From Pomphorhynchus laevis (lineage: Eukaryota; Acanthocephala; Palaeacanthocephala; Echinorhynchida; Pomphorhynchidae): a stretch of DNA of 64,000 nucleotides. Positions 41,849-52,237 of this stretch are shown here, piece by piece; the first letter of the stretch is position 1; every line of letters starts with the position of its first letter. The position numbers were made by a program, and so were the translations under genes. Below the pieces are notes generated by a model. The model searched no databases and was not told the DNA's origin. It saw only the letters and a list, made by a program, of their open reading frames with translations. The DNA is taken from positions 172,057 to 236,056 of the forward strand of contig WNNJ02001135.1 of assembly GCA_012934845.2 (NCBI GenBank), given 5' to 3'.

Positions 41849-43366
41849 TCAGTGTGAAGGGAAGATACGACTGCGGATGGACGAGTTAAACAAGGTTGTG
41901 AGAAATGGGGATATCGATGAGCATATGGATTTTAATATGTGAGTAGGCAGGGGATCGGCAGGTGAGGTTTTGTTGGGCAAGGACATGAGGACAGATGATA
42001 CTTCTGTAGGTGAGACTGGGAGAAGATGAAAGAGTTCCGGGAGGATGAGATTAGACTGGGCAGAGTGGGATAGGATGGAGACCGGGGTGTGAGAGAGCAG
42101 TGTGGATACTTTAGTCTGGAGAAATGACGAATAATCATTAGCATTGATGTTGCACGGCGTAGAGGAACGAGCCAGGATTGAGTTAAAAGTATGCCAGAGA
42201 GTCTTAGAGTTGAATGAAGTGATGATTTTATGCTGCCAGAAGGAGTTGCATTTGGTACGTAGTAGGTTGAGATGAGACCGGCGAAGAGCAAGATAGGAAT
42301 CACGGAAAGACGGAGTGATCGGGCGGAAATTGCGTCTGATAGAGCGGTGATAAACTCGAAAAGCATGGCGGAGTCGACGCTTTGAGAGTAGACATTGGAT
42401 GTCAAACCATGGGGCACGGTGCAAGCGACGGTGTGGGTGAGACTTGAAGGGCAAGAGAATATCGAGAGTGGATGTGAGTTCAGAGTCGAAAAGAAAGGCG
42501 AGATCGTGAGGAGATGAATATGTTATTGTGGGTAATGATAGAGACGATTTGAGTAAGGCAGAGCGGAGAAGGGAAAGGTCAAGATTTCTCCAAGGGCGAC
42601 GTAGGATTGTAGGTGTGTGAGGAGGGGTGTGGTTGCGAGCGAGATCAAGGGTGATAAGAAAGTGATCGGATAGACCAGGATCAGAGATGGACAGTGAGGT
42701 GTAGGCAGTAAAATGATCGGGGACAGCGATGATGTCGAGTGCCCCACCAAGTATATGTGTGGGGGCAGTGGAGATTAGTTTGTAATTGTAGTTGGATAGA
42801 ATGTTGATGAACCGGATGGAATCCGTGGAAGAGGGGCGGTCTAGGCGGATATTGAAGTCGCCTAGAACGAGTGAAGGGATTGAGGACAAAGAACAATGAG
42901 AAAGGAGGTCAGCGAGTTCGGTAAAAAATAAGGCTGTAGGAGCTGATGAACCAGGACGGTATACAATGGCGAGATCTAGAGTGATCGGGTTAGAATAACG
43001 ACAAGTGAGCAATTCAAAAGAGCAAGGACTGAAAGGGGGATTGATTTTGCGAAGAGACGCTGGGTGACGCGCGAATGCGACGATGCCGCCATGATTAGAG
43101 GATTTAGAAGGGCATGAGCTGAGGGGGCGGGCGGATTCGACTAGGGAGCAACCGGCAGAGAGCAGACGGCGAATGGAAAGGTCGTCGGAATCTGAGTGCC
43201 AGGATTCGGTGAGGCAGAAGAGATCGATGGATTGCTTGGTGAATAGGTTGAGGATAAGATCGGATTTATTGAGAATATATTTAGTGTTGAGTAGACCGAG
43301 GCGGAAACCGTGTGCTATGGCGAAAGAGTCTAGTGGGCAAGACACATAGGAGAGATGACGCGCCAT
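41849..43366 (-). CDS. L2-like ORF2, apurinic-type endonuclease part
   Basis: 505 open codons. Endonuclease motifs: NTKYILNKSDLILNLF, FCLTESWHSDSDDLS, NHGGIVAFAR, LVLGDFNIRL, and DPGLSDHFLITLDLARN. A linker and the RT finger NKTSPADPLPTHILKSI follow. This domain nicks target DNA for target-primed reverse transcription. The frame ends near 41850, where the RT would continue in another frame (41632-40471). Confidence 0.88.
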   Translation of the reverse strand: MARHLSYVSCPLDSFAIAHGFRLGLLNTKYILNKSDLILNLFTKQSIDLFCLTESWHSDSDDLSIRRLLSAGCSLVESARPLSSCPSKSSNHGGIVAFARHPASLRKINPPFSPCSFELLTCRYSNPITLDLAIVYRPGSSAPTALFFTELADLLSHCSLSSIPSLVLGDFNIRLDRPSSTDSIRFINILSNYNYKLISTAPTHILGGALDIIAVPDHFTAYTSLSISDPGLSDHFLITLDLARNHTPPHTPTILRRPWRNLDLSLLRSALLKSSLSLPTITYSSPHDLAFLFDSELTSTLDILLPFKSHPHRRLHRAPWFDIQCLLSKRRLRHAFRVYHRSIRRNFRPITPSFRDSYLALRRSHLNLLRTKCNSFWQHKIITSFNSKTLWHTFNSILARSSTPCNINANDYSSFLQTKVSTLLSHTPVSILSHSAQSNLILPELFHLLPVSPTEVSSVLMSLPNKTSPADPLPTHILKSICSSISPFLTTLFNSSIRSRIFPSH

Positions 43367-44356
43367 CGAATTTTTGGACGGGTGTGGACAACTTGAAAAT
43401 TTCCGTCTATGTTTCGGATGGAGAGTGATGTTTCGCCGTTTTCCTCGCGACGGCGTTTTTCGATGCGGGCTGAAGAGATTTGAGCGATTTCAGAAGGGGC
43501 GCGATCGGGGAAAATTCGAGTGGTTGAAGATGACATGAGTTTGAATCGTTGAGAGAGGACAGAAGACGCGTGAGAGCGATGCTTGAAAACAATTTTTAGG
43601 AGAGGGGGCTGGGAAGGATTAGATTGAGAAGATTTGTTTAGACGGATGAATGCGACAGGAGAAATGTCCTTGAAAAAGGATGGTTTATCCGCAGGGACAA
43701 TAGACGAGAGGATGGATCTGAAGGCGGAAACATCGTGGTCCATACGTGCTTGTGGATATAAGGAGTTAGAAGGCGTGATACTTAGTAACAATGACGCAAC
43801 GATCGCGAGAAGCAAAGCGCTTCCGTAAAGGAGGACTACTGACGTGAGTAGGTGAGATCACGATAATAGAGCTGTCAGTTGATGATTTGGAGGGATTTGG
43901 TTTGACGACGGGAGACATAGAGGATAATGATAATAAAGAGGGTGGCAAGCGATGTGACGAAAGGTTATGAGTGGAAGGATAGTGGAGGTTGGTGGAGGTG
44001 ATTTTGATTGATGGATGCAAGTTATTGAGAAACGAGACGGGAAGGACGGGACGTGGGGTGTCAGGGAGTTAAGATGACATGGAATGGGAAGTATATATGG
44101 TGGCAGGGTCGGTGGGTGGAGAAAAGACATTAGAAACGACGGGGGTAGTTTGAGTTGACGTGTTGGATGTTGATATGTGCTTATTGGAAAGGTTGCATAT
44201 TAGTTTGTTGGCACAAAAACCACATACGAAGTCTTCTTTAGCCTTATTCTTGTCGCAGGTGATTGTTGTCCAGACGCTGCAGTCGTGTATCGAGCACTGT
44301 ACTTGCAGTTGTCCATAGTTAGTGTCGGTCTTAGTTGTTTTCTTACGTCCTCCCAT
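43330..44356 (-). pseudogene. L2-like ORF1 (PHD-like zinc finger protein)
   Basis: Starts MGGRKKTTKTDTNYGQLQVQ, then CSIHDCSVWTTITCD and DFVCGFCANKLI, a Cys/His cluster like the PHD fingers in ORF1 of CR1/L2 LINEs. A Ser/Pro-rich stretch, SPPLRKRFASRDRCVIVTK, LDHDVSAFRSILSS-type residues and a basic IEKRRREENGETSLSIRNID end follow. ORF1 proteins bind the element RNA. Two frame changes (near 44075 and 43790) break it. Confidence 0.75.
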
Positions 44357-44360
44357 AAAC

Positions 44361-44460
44361 GATGGTTGTCGTCGATGGTTGTCGTCGATGGTTGTCGTCG
44401 ATGGTTGTCGTCGATGTTTGTCGTCGATGTTTGTCGTCGATGGTTGTCGTCAATGGTTGA
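44361..44460. repeat. 13-bp tandem repeat at L2-like 5' end
   Basis: Seven copies of GATGGTTGTCGTC (two with GATGTTT) directly upstream of the ORF1 start. It may be 5' UTR monomers of the element. Confidence 0.9.
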
Positions 44461-44499
44461 TATGTAATTTGTGTATTTACTTTAGATTGTATGTTATTA

Positions 44500-46260
44500 T
44501 ATTGTATTTACTTTAGATCTCAAATGTATGTTTATTAGAAACCAAAATTTTTTTAAGGTGAAACTTTATATAATTCCAGGATTTTTGATTCGTGCTTTTG
44601 CCTCTTCAACAATTTCATGTAGTTGAAGCGGCGATGATACTGTAGATATTCTAAATGAAGTGCCTAATTATTTAGAGATGATTAAAAGAGTTTATTCCGT
44701 TTTCTTAAAAGTCCCACTAACTCATCGTCAAACCAAGCAGGTTTGGGTTTAGCAAGGTTTTGTAAGGGTTTCAATGGAGCGACGCAGTCTGTGATATATT
44801 TTAGGGAAGCTGATAACGTATCCTAATCACGGACATGGGTAATGTCACTATTGTGAAGACCCGTTCTAATTGCGAGCGTACGTAATAAATAAATATCCAC
44901 TTTGTACCAGTTACGTTTCAGATGTTTAGTTTCGGCAGGAGAGACATTGACAAGGGCACTAGAAGTAAACTTAATGACAAGATGGTCACTAATACCAATG
45001 GGATGATCATATTGAATTTCATGGACATCTAGTAGAGATTTGCTAAAAACTAAATCTAGCAAGGAAGAAATATGTCCCATAAACCTGGTTGCCTGAGTTA
45101 CGTGTTGTATAAGAGATAAATCATCAACGAGAAAGTTCCATAATTCGGTATCCAAATGGCATCCACCTTGATGACATTCGAATGGGGTATTTCCTGTTAT
45201 ATTAGGAATATTGAAGTCTCCAAAAAGGATAAAATTTGACGACTTTGTAAGATCAGTAAGATACTCAATTTAACTTGGTGATAAGCAAGATGAGCATAGA
45301 GAATGATAGCATACACAAATGGTCATGGTGATGTCACCTGATTCTATCATTAAAGAAAGTAACTCCATTCGTCAGACGCAATATGACATGGAGTTCCTTT
45401 ACGATAATTATGTTAGCAACGTAAAAGGCAACTCTACCACCTCTACATTTATCATATCGTTCGGTTCTAAATAATGAGAAGCCTGGGATGGCAACACAAG
45501 CATCAATAATCCCACTGTGTAGCCAATTTTCAGTAATTGCAAAAATCGACATATTGCTGTGAGACAAATAACAACTAAACTCATCAAACTTCGAAACTAA
45601 GCTGCGAACGTTAGAACATGCAATTTTCAGGGGATGTCTACTACTATTCTTTGAAGTCTTATGCAGGACACCATGGAATGAAATTGAGTCACCTAAGACG
45701 CTACACCGTGAGTATTTAGGATTAACTTCTCCCAACTTACAAATGGACGTCGTCGGACCACCTTAAAATTTCGGATACAGATATCATTTTCACCTTGTTG
45801 ACGCCTGTCGTTTAGTTCTTTTTTAGCGAGAGATAGTTGTTTGCGCTCTTTAAACGATAGATCCTTATATATTCGCACAGAATTACCCATTAGTCTAAAG
45901 CTCTACTAAGGATGATATTAGCTTGATCATTTAAAGCACAGACCAATCGAAGCAGTCTACTTCTACCATTATCATACTTTTTACCTATTCTGTGAAGGGC
46001 CAATACCTCCAAGGATTCTGCTAAACGTTCCTCTCCATCTAGAAAAATACTAGACAAGATATTTCTCACTGAAAGAACGTCGTCATTCACATGGTTTTGA
46101 GAAATGACGGATTTGGACTCGTTTATATTAGCAAAAATTACACATCTTAATATGTTTAGGTTAGATCTCGTCCCCATTATGTTATTCGAACGTGCGGGCC
46201 GGTCAGGTGTCTGCACCGGATAACTTGCCACAGGAGAGATTCTACTCAACGGGGAGAAAA
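44500..46260 (-). mobile_element. CR1-like LINE, ORF1 plus endonuclease
   Basis: ORF1: VRNILSSIFLDGEERLAESL, LHRIGKKYDNGRSRLLRLV, YKDLSFKERKQLSLAKKEL and ENDICIRNFKVVRRRPFVSW (45693-46249, two frames). Endonuclease: CSNVRSLVSKFDEFSCYLSH, FAITENWLHSG (45334-45735), then LLDLVFSKS and PIGISDHLVIKF (44823-45155). The linker runs to KKFWFLIN near 44545. The RT is missing. It overlaps in protein terms with the fragment at 38700-40396 (both have the FW..VN motif), so they are separate copies. Confidence 0.82.
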
Positions 46261-46379
46261 AGTCGTAGACTTGTTTAGGTAAGTTGCTGCATCAGCGCGC
46301 TTCATCACCCTCATCGGATTAGGATTCAATTACGTGGTTCAAATGTTCTTTGCAGTCATTCTTCGACTATTTGAAGAAG

Positions 46380-46690
46380 CAGGGTTCATAAATTAAGCGC
46401 GATACAATTTGATAGAATTGTTGAGCTTTGTAAAAACCTTGATGCAGACACCGTTGGATGCAGTTCACTTAGTATTTTCAAAAGAAGACTACGAATGGAT
46501 CAGTCAATTCTTCGTCGTGCATTTCCTTATTTTAATAACTAATTAACTTATTTACAAACTTATTGTTAGCCAGCTATTTGAGCTAACGCCCGTATGTTGT
46601 TGAATGCATAATATTAATAATAACTAAGATTTGTATTCATTGATTCTGCTTTGAAATTCCAATAAACTTTATTTTAATTTAATTCTATTA
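46380..46690 (+). mobile_element. CR1-like LINE, extreme 3' end
   Basis: 46390-46545 reads QFDRIVELCKNLDADTVGCS, SLSIFKRRLRMDQSILRRAF, PYFNN-stop, the C-terminus of a CR1-like ORF2. A 3' UTR follows, ending near an AATAAAC and ATTATTATTATG run. Confidence 0.7.
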
Positions 46691-46789
46691 AATTCATTAT
46701 TATTATGTAGACAACGTTACGAGCATAGCTCAGAGTTGCTGACAAATCGATAGTCAAAAGAAAATAAAAAGAGAAAAACAAAAAAATAG

Positions 46790-47205
46790 TCAACAATTTA
46801 AAATAATCTGTCCTTTAAAGAGCTCACGAGTTGCCGCGTTTACAATATCATCGCTTAAAAGATTCCGTGAATTTATTATTCGTTGTCCGAATTAAATCGT
46901 CCTAGAATGTACTATTCGTCGGCGACTAAGATAAAACGAGTGACCTCGCAAAGCTCAAGTTGATCGAATGTTGAAGAGCCCACGCAACACACGGTGTTTA
47001 TTGTGAAATACCTCCCATACAAGACACAGATCCCGCGAGTCACGAATATCACATAATGACTGCATATTTAAAGACTGAAGATGGTCCTCGTAAGGAAGTT
47101 CTCTCAAAGAATGTACTAATTTTGTTGCACCTTCTCAAGTCGAGTAATCTCATCTCTGGTTCGAGGGTATGAACATTGAGAAGCATATAACAAATAATAA
47201 TAATA
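46790..47205 (-). mobile_element. CR1-like LINE, C-terminal fragment
   Basis: Broken minus-strand frames read SRDLCLVWEVFHNKHRVLRG, LFNIRST and RNLLSDDIVNAATRELFKG, matching the last 80 residues of the intact ORF2 at 56215-59163. It is directly downstream of the tail at 47211. Confidence 0.65.
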
Positions 47206-47210
47206 CAATA

Positions 47211-49525
47211 ATTTATTTAACGTGGCAAATGCGTGCAAAATGCACGCTTACATGACCACAAACAAACAAAAAAATAACATCAAAGGTCACAGGTAATTAG
47301 TTAATTGTTGAAATAAAATTGGATTTGGCGTTTGAAGTACGGCATAGATGTTGATTGGCGGATATGAATAGGCAGTCGATTCCACATGGCTTAGTACAAA
47401 AGCGTTTGCAAGAAATCTAAAAGAACGTGGACTCACATAGCTGAATGATCGATGAAGGAAACCAACCATTAGCATGGCCTTCGAACAAATGTACTCAGTG
47501 TTTGGCGAGTGGAGAAATCATCCGTTATCCATACGCCAAGATCTTTATAGCTCAAAACCAATTTAATCACCCGATCACAGAGATGATATATCGGCACTGG
47601 AACAATATTACGTGATCGAATGTGCATGCAAGTGCACTTCGAGGCATTAACAGACAGACCATTAGAACGTGCCCACTTAGGAACCGTGTCAATATCTGAT
47701 TGAAGAATGTTACGATCATAATCCGACTTGATTGCTCTCCAAAATTTTAAATAGTCTGCAAATAATAATGAATGCGAACTTATTACACTGGGGATATTGT
47801 TGATGAAAATACAAAACAGCAGAGGACCCAATACAGACCCTTGCAGGACACCGGCATAAACTGGATAATACTCGGAAAGGGTACCGTGAATGGCGACCTG
47901 GTATGTGCGACCAGAAAGAAAGTTGAATATCCAACAAATGATAATTGGATTGATGTTTAAGGCACTCATCTTCATAATCAACTTATCATGGGGTACATGA
48001 TCAAATGCTTTGGATAAGTCAAAAAATATGACATCTACAGCATACCCCTCATCCACTATGGAACCCCAACTTTCCTGTGCCAATAAAAGGTTGGTTACTG
48101 TGGAACAGTTTTTACGGAATCCGTGCTGATTAGTAGAAAGTAACCTGTATGATTCTAGGTAGTTACTGATTATCTGATAAAGTAATCTATCTAATACACG
48201 ACACGATACAGAGGTTAAACTAACCGGTCGGTAATTATTTACACATGATCGATCATCTTTCTTATGAAGCGGCTTAATGATAGAGCGTTTCCATGCATTC
48301 GGGACTATACCGTACTATAATGATGCTATAAATATCCTATATAAAGGCGCAGCAATGACATCATGAAGATTCTTCAGATATATTGAGGGAAATAAGTCTG
48401 GGCAAATCGAGCCCGACGGTTTCAGTCGTCTAAACTCTTTCATAACATCTTGGACTGTGAACAAGTGAAGAATATAAAAATTGACGGATTAATACGAGTA
48501 ATTTCTATACGAAGAGAAGTAGTAGATGATATGAGAAATTTACGACCAAATGCAGTAGCAATATCGAAATGATCTACTAGAATGCGTCCATTGTTTCCAA
48601 TGATAGAGCTAGAAGATCGAACATTACTTTTAAAATTTGCATATTTAAATAATATGTTAAGATTGTTGGCTGACTTTCCTACCAGTACTTGTTCAAATTG
48701 CCGCTTTTTAAGTCTCTTGAGATATGTGAAATGATTCCGACACTTTTTAAATGACCTATAATCAGTTTCTCCATTCCTATATCTTACGATTTTTTGCTTC
48801 TTAGATATCAATACCTGCTGAAGCTCCTTATCAAACCAAGGATTTGTGCGTGCACGGGCAGTTGCTACCTTACGAGGTGAGAAACGTAGCAGGAGCGATA
48901 TCATTAGGCTTTCAAATTGTTGCCAAGATGATTCAACTCCAAAAATCAATGGATCATACCAATTTGTACCAAGAAGAGATTGACGTACTAAACTGAAATT
49001 GGTTTTAAAACATTGTACTGGCATAAATGAAGACTTAAGTTGTGGCAATATATTAGATAAGTTTGTATTAAAGCGAATAACATAATGATCAGAGCTGTTT
49101 TAAGGATCCAAATATGTTATACCAGTGACCAAATATTTATCGGAAGTAAGACAAATATCAAGCAAAGATTGATGGTCTTCAGAGGAATGAGTAAACATTG
49201 AGACATGTTGCGTTAGATTAAGAAAATTGATAGTATCAAGGAATGCTGATGAATAATTATTGTTATCTAAGCATATGTAGTTAGTCCAGTCTATAGAAGG
49301 CATATTTAGATCACCAACTACTACCACATTACTACGGGATCCAAACTTTAATAATGTATCAACTATGAAACAAACATTCATTCTTGGACTACGATATATA
49401 AGACCATATATAAGATGGCGTGTTGCTCGGACCGAGCTAAATGCTCGGATAGAATCTGGAGAAACTGATCTGCATATTGTAAATTTTCGAGTAGTTCGGC
49501 GTCGTCCACGATTGAGATAGCCCCC
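47211..49525 (-). mobile_element. CR1-like LINE, endonuclease to tail
   Basis: Endonuclease remnants (VVVVGDLNMPSIDWTNY, QSLLDICLTSDKYLVTG; 49100-49525), linker and fingers (48440-49048), RT (47469-48083), a shortened C-terminus (47287-47475) and the shared stem-loop tail (47215-47290). The RT box reads FADY. At least four breaks. Confidence 0.85.
47469..48083 (-). pseudogene. CR1-like RT with FADY in place of FADD
   Basis: Motif A DVIFFDLSKAFDHVPHDKL, GVLQGSVLGPLLFCIFINN, then LLFADYLKFWRAI at about 47740-47770, where the second catalytic aspartate is tyrosine. NGLSVNASKCTCMHI and LSYKDLGVWITDDFSTR follow. Finger motifs NYRPVSLTSVSCRVLDRLL and NQHGFRKNCSTVTNLL lie upstream. A dead enzyme. 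Confidence 0.85.
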
Positions 49526-49955
49526 GCTATGAAAACTTTTTCTGAGAATTGTAAGATAAAACCCAATGCGCCATATCGTAAAGACAACAAATGGCTCAAA
49601 GTTATATATTCGAACGTTCAAAGCGTTCTCAATAAGATGGATGAATTGAAGGTCATAGCTACTTCTCATCATCCAAATATCATTGCCCTTAGTGAATCTT
49701 GGCTCTCTGATCTTGTTCCTGACAGTTTATTATCCATAGATGGATATAACCTGTTTCGTTGTGATCGATCTGGTCGAAGGGGGGTATTACTATATTGTAG
49801 TTTAGGTATTGATGTAGTGTGTTTGCAGACGATTAGTGATGCTAATGGGATTGAGGCTTTATACCTCAAATTGTGCCTTGATCAGGTCAATTCTATGTAT
49901 GTGCTAGTGTTCTATCGTCCTCCTTTGGCAATTATCGATGATTTAATAGAACCTA

Positions 49956-50999
49956 TTGAGCTCTGTGGTCAACAGAAAAAAATGCCTAATCTTAGGAGAT
50001 CTGAATATTCCCTCAATAGATTGGGACTCGTTTTCATCTCCTAGTCGCATTGCATCGGACTCGGTTTTATTGAGTGTTCTACACAACAGTGGTCTGCATC
50101 AGCATGCACGTGAGGCAACCCGTTTCACTAGCCAGTCGTCTGCCCAGCTAGACGTGGTCTTGTCTTCGTTTAAGTCTGATATTACTCACATAAATTATCT
50201 TTCTGCACTGGGGATGAGCGATCATTGCGTACTGTCCTTTTCATTTAAATGCGCAAGCAATGTAACGTGGGTCAGTCCCATGCATGGTAAGCTTCTGAAC
50301 TTCTGGAAGGCTAATTTCGACGCAATTATCTACAAATTGAATCTGGTTAGATGGCCAGATCCGTATAAATGCGGAATAGACGATGCTTGGTATGTTTTTG
50401 AGAGCACACTCTATAACTTACTGATATTGCATTATCCCAAGTTTAAAACACATAGGCAAGTTTATCTTTGGTTTGATGGGCTTCTCCGGTATCACTCACG
50501 CGCACGTAAACATGCGTGGATTTCATTTCGTTGTGGACAACAATCTTATGAGTCTTTTAAACAAATTAGGAATAGATTTACCGCTCTCAAGAGAATGAAG
50601 CGTCGTCAGTTTGATGAAAAGCTGAGTTCTATGGATGGTAAGGCTCTATTCTCTTACATTCGCAAAATCAGGGGCTCGAATATTCCACTGGTATCGTTGA
50701 AGGATGATTCTCAATGCGAAGTCACGTGTAAAAGTGTCATGGCAAACTTATTTGCCCAGAAGTTCTCATCGATGTTTTGCTCTTCGCGGACATTGTGTAG
50801 TTCTGAATCAGAAAAGGGTTCAGATGCATTCGACCGATCTAATCTGTCGTTTTGCGCTGAAGATGTTTTAAAGCTTCTCTGTAAATTAAAACCGAACATC
50901 GCTGCCGGTCCGGACGGACTTCCCTCAATTCTTTTAAATAAAGTTGCTCCTCAAATATATTTATATGTTTTCCGTATGTTTCAGTTTTTTATTCTCTAA
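49956..50999 (+). CDS. CR1-like endonuclease C-half and linker
   Basis: 347 open codons: CLILGDLNIPSIDWDSF (start), QLDVVLSSFK, GMSDHCVLSFS, WFDGLLRYHSRARKHAWISF, ALFSYIRKIRGSN, then AAGPDGLPSILLNKVAPQIY. It overlaps the preceding frame (49529-50044), so one frameshift separates the two endonuclease halves. Confidence 0.8.
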   Translation: MSSVVNRKKCLILGDLNIPSIDWDSFSSPSRIASDSVLLSVLHNSGLHQHAREATRFTSQSSAQLDVVLSSFKSDITHINYLSALGMSDHCVLSFSFKCASNVTWVSPMHGKLLNFWKANFDAIIYKLNLVRWPDPYKCGIDDAWYVFESTLYNLLILHYPKFKTHRQVYLWFDGLLRYHSRARKHAWISFRCGQQSYESFKQIRNRFTALKRMKRRQFDEKLSSMDGKALFSYIRKIRGSNIPLVSLKDDSQCEVTCKSVMANLFAQKFSSMFCSSRTLCSSESEKGSDAFDRSNLSFCAEDVLKLLCKLKPNIAAGPDGLPSILLNKVAPQIYLYVFRMFQFFIL

Positions 51000-51041
51000 T
51001 CTCGAATTCCTTCGCGTTGGAAATAGTCCATTGTAGTTCCA

Positions 51042-51869
51042 GTGTATAAAATGGGAGATCGACAAGTGTGTAAGAACTATCGCCCAGTAGCCTTGACATG
51101 TATTATTTGTAAGTTGCTTGAAAAGCTAATAGTCAAAAACATATCCTCTGATTTGGAAAGCAACGGTAAACTCACTGACTCACAACACGGTTTCAGACCA
51201 AATATATCAACAATAAGTAATCTTTTGGTTTCTTCCAACGCATGGCAGTCTTCATTAGATGAACGAGTTCAATCTGATGTACTTTTTGTAGATTTCTCTC
51301 ATGCTTTTGATTCAGTTCCGTATGATCGACTCATTCACAAATTGAGGTCACATAGTGTTTGTCCTATGTATGTCGCCTGGATTGCAAATTACTTAAGTTC
51401 ACGCTCTTTCAAAGTAAGTGTAGGTGCAGATATGTCCACCTCATTCGTTATTCATTATGGCGTTCCACAGGGTGCTGTTATCTCCCCACTTCTTTTTATT
51501 GTATATATCAATAATCTCCCATCTGTAATTCATTCTGATGTCGTAATGTATGCTGACGATGTTAAGATATGGCGGCCTATTAGAGACGGACAAGACATTA
51601 AGATCCTTCAAGATGATCTGACATGTCTAGAAAAATGGTTAGCGGAAAATGGTTTGAGGGTTAACCCCTCTAAATGTGCGCATATGTTCATTGGTTCTTC
51701 ACTAAACTCATCGTATCAGATAGGTTCGATTCAGATATGCCGAGTGGGTGAATTCAAAGATCTTGGTGTGATGATGACAAGTAGCTTAAAAACTAATGTA
51801 AAACTAAATATATTTGTAATCGAGGCTATCGTATTTTATGGATGTTTTTCAAGTCTTTTGATCGGATAA
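51042..51869 (+). CDS. CR1-like reverse transcriptase core
   Basis: 275 open codons: KNYRPVALTCIICKLLEKLI, SQHGFRPNISTISNLLVSSN, motif A VLFVDFSHAFDSVPYDRL, YGVPQGAVISPLLFIVYINN, catalytic VMYADDVKIWRPI, NGLRVNPSKCAHMFIG. All catalytic aspartates are present; the thumb is lost. Confidence 0.85.
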   Translation: MYKMGDRQVCKNYRPVALTCIICKLLEKLIVKNISSDLESNGKLTDSQHGFRPNISTISNLLVSSNAWQSSLDERVQSDVLFVDFSHAFDSVPYDRLIHKLRSHSVCPMYVAWIANYLSSRSFKVSVGADMSTSFVIHYGVPQGAVISPLLFIVYINNLPSVIHSDVVMYADDVKIWRPIRDGQDIKILQDDLTCLEKWLAENGLRVNPSKCAHMFIGSSLNSSYQIGSIQICRVGEFKDLGVMMTSSLKTNVKLNIFVIEAIVFYGCFSSLLIG

Positions 51870-52104
51870 ATCCATCAATGTTCAAGCAACTATTTTGCTC
51901 TTGTATTCTTCCCATCCTTAAATACTTATAAATACCTGTAACTTATCCATATACTTTCAATCAGTTTCGTTCAAACGTTTTGATTATCAGTCGGACAATA
52001 AAAGCGTTTCTGTTTGCAACTAACTTCCTCGCTATTCAAACTTCAAGTTTTCGGAATCAAGAGCTATATTGGTAGCTGAGAGGTGAGTTTTTGCTGTTCA
52101 TATA

Positions 52105-52200
52105 GTTTAGTTTAGTTTATTTATTTTTTATTTTTTATTTATTTATTTTTTTTTGATTTTTGTTTGTTGTATTTGCTTTTTGTTTTTTGTTTTTATTTAT
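52105..52200. repeat. T-rich low-complexity run
   Basis: TTTATTTTTTATTTTTTATT-type sequence. It separates the LINE at 49525-51990 from the one starting at about 52200. Confidence 0.8.
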
Positions 52201-52237
52201 TCATATATATACATCTAACATAAGTACATAAGGACAG

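Larger units (their letters stand above)
40397..44470 (-). mobile_element. L2-like LINE copy 2, near full length
   Basis: Minus-strand order: a 13-bp tandem repeat (44361-44460), ORF1 with PHD-like cluster (43330-44356), endonuclease ORF2 start (41849-43366), RT (40471-41632), then the shared stem-loop tail (40402-40460). A few frame breaks only. It lies between two CR1-like fragments and may have inserted there. The 3' flank TTTTTTAAG is also found after copy 1. Confidence 0.9.
49525..51990 (+). mobile_element. CR1-like LINE, endonuclease and RT
   Basis: Endonuclease VIYSNVQSVLNKMDELKVI, ALSESWLSDL (49529-50044), then LGDLNIPSIDWDSF, SAQLDVVLSS, GMSDHCVLSFSF (49956-50999), RT (51042-51869) with a decayed end at about 51990. 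It starts head to head with the minus-strand LINE at 47211-49525. Three frames; the C-terminus is missing. Confidence 0.85.

Noticed and set aside
40397-44470. L2-like copy 2 nested inside a single CR1-like LINE made of 38700-40396 and 44500-46260
   Set aside because: Both flanking fragments include the same FW..VN protein position, so they overlap and are more likely separate copies.
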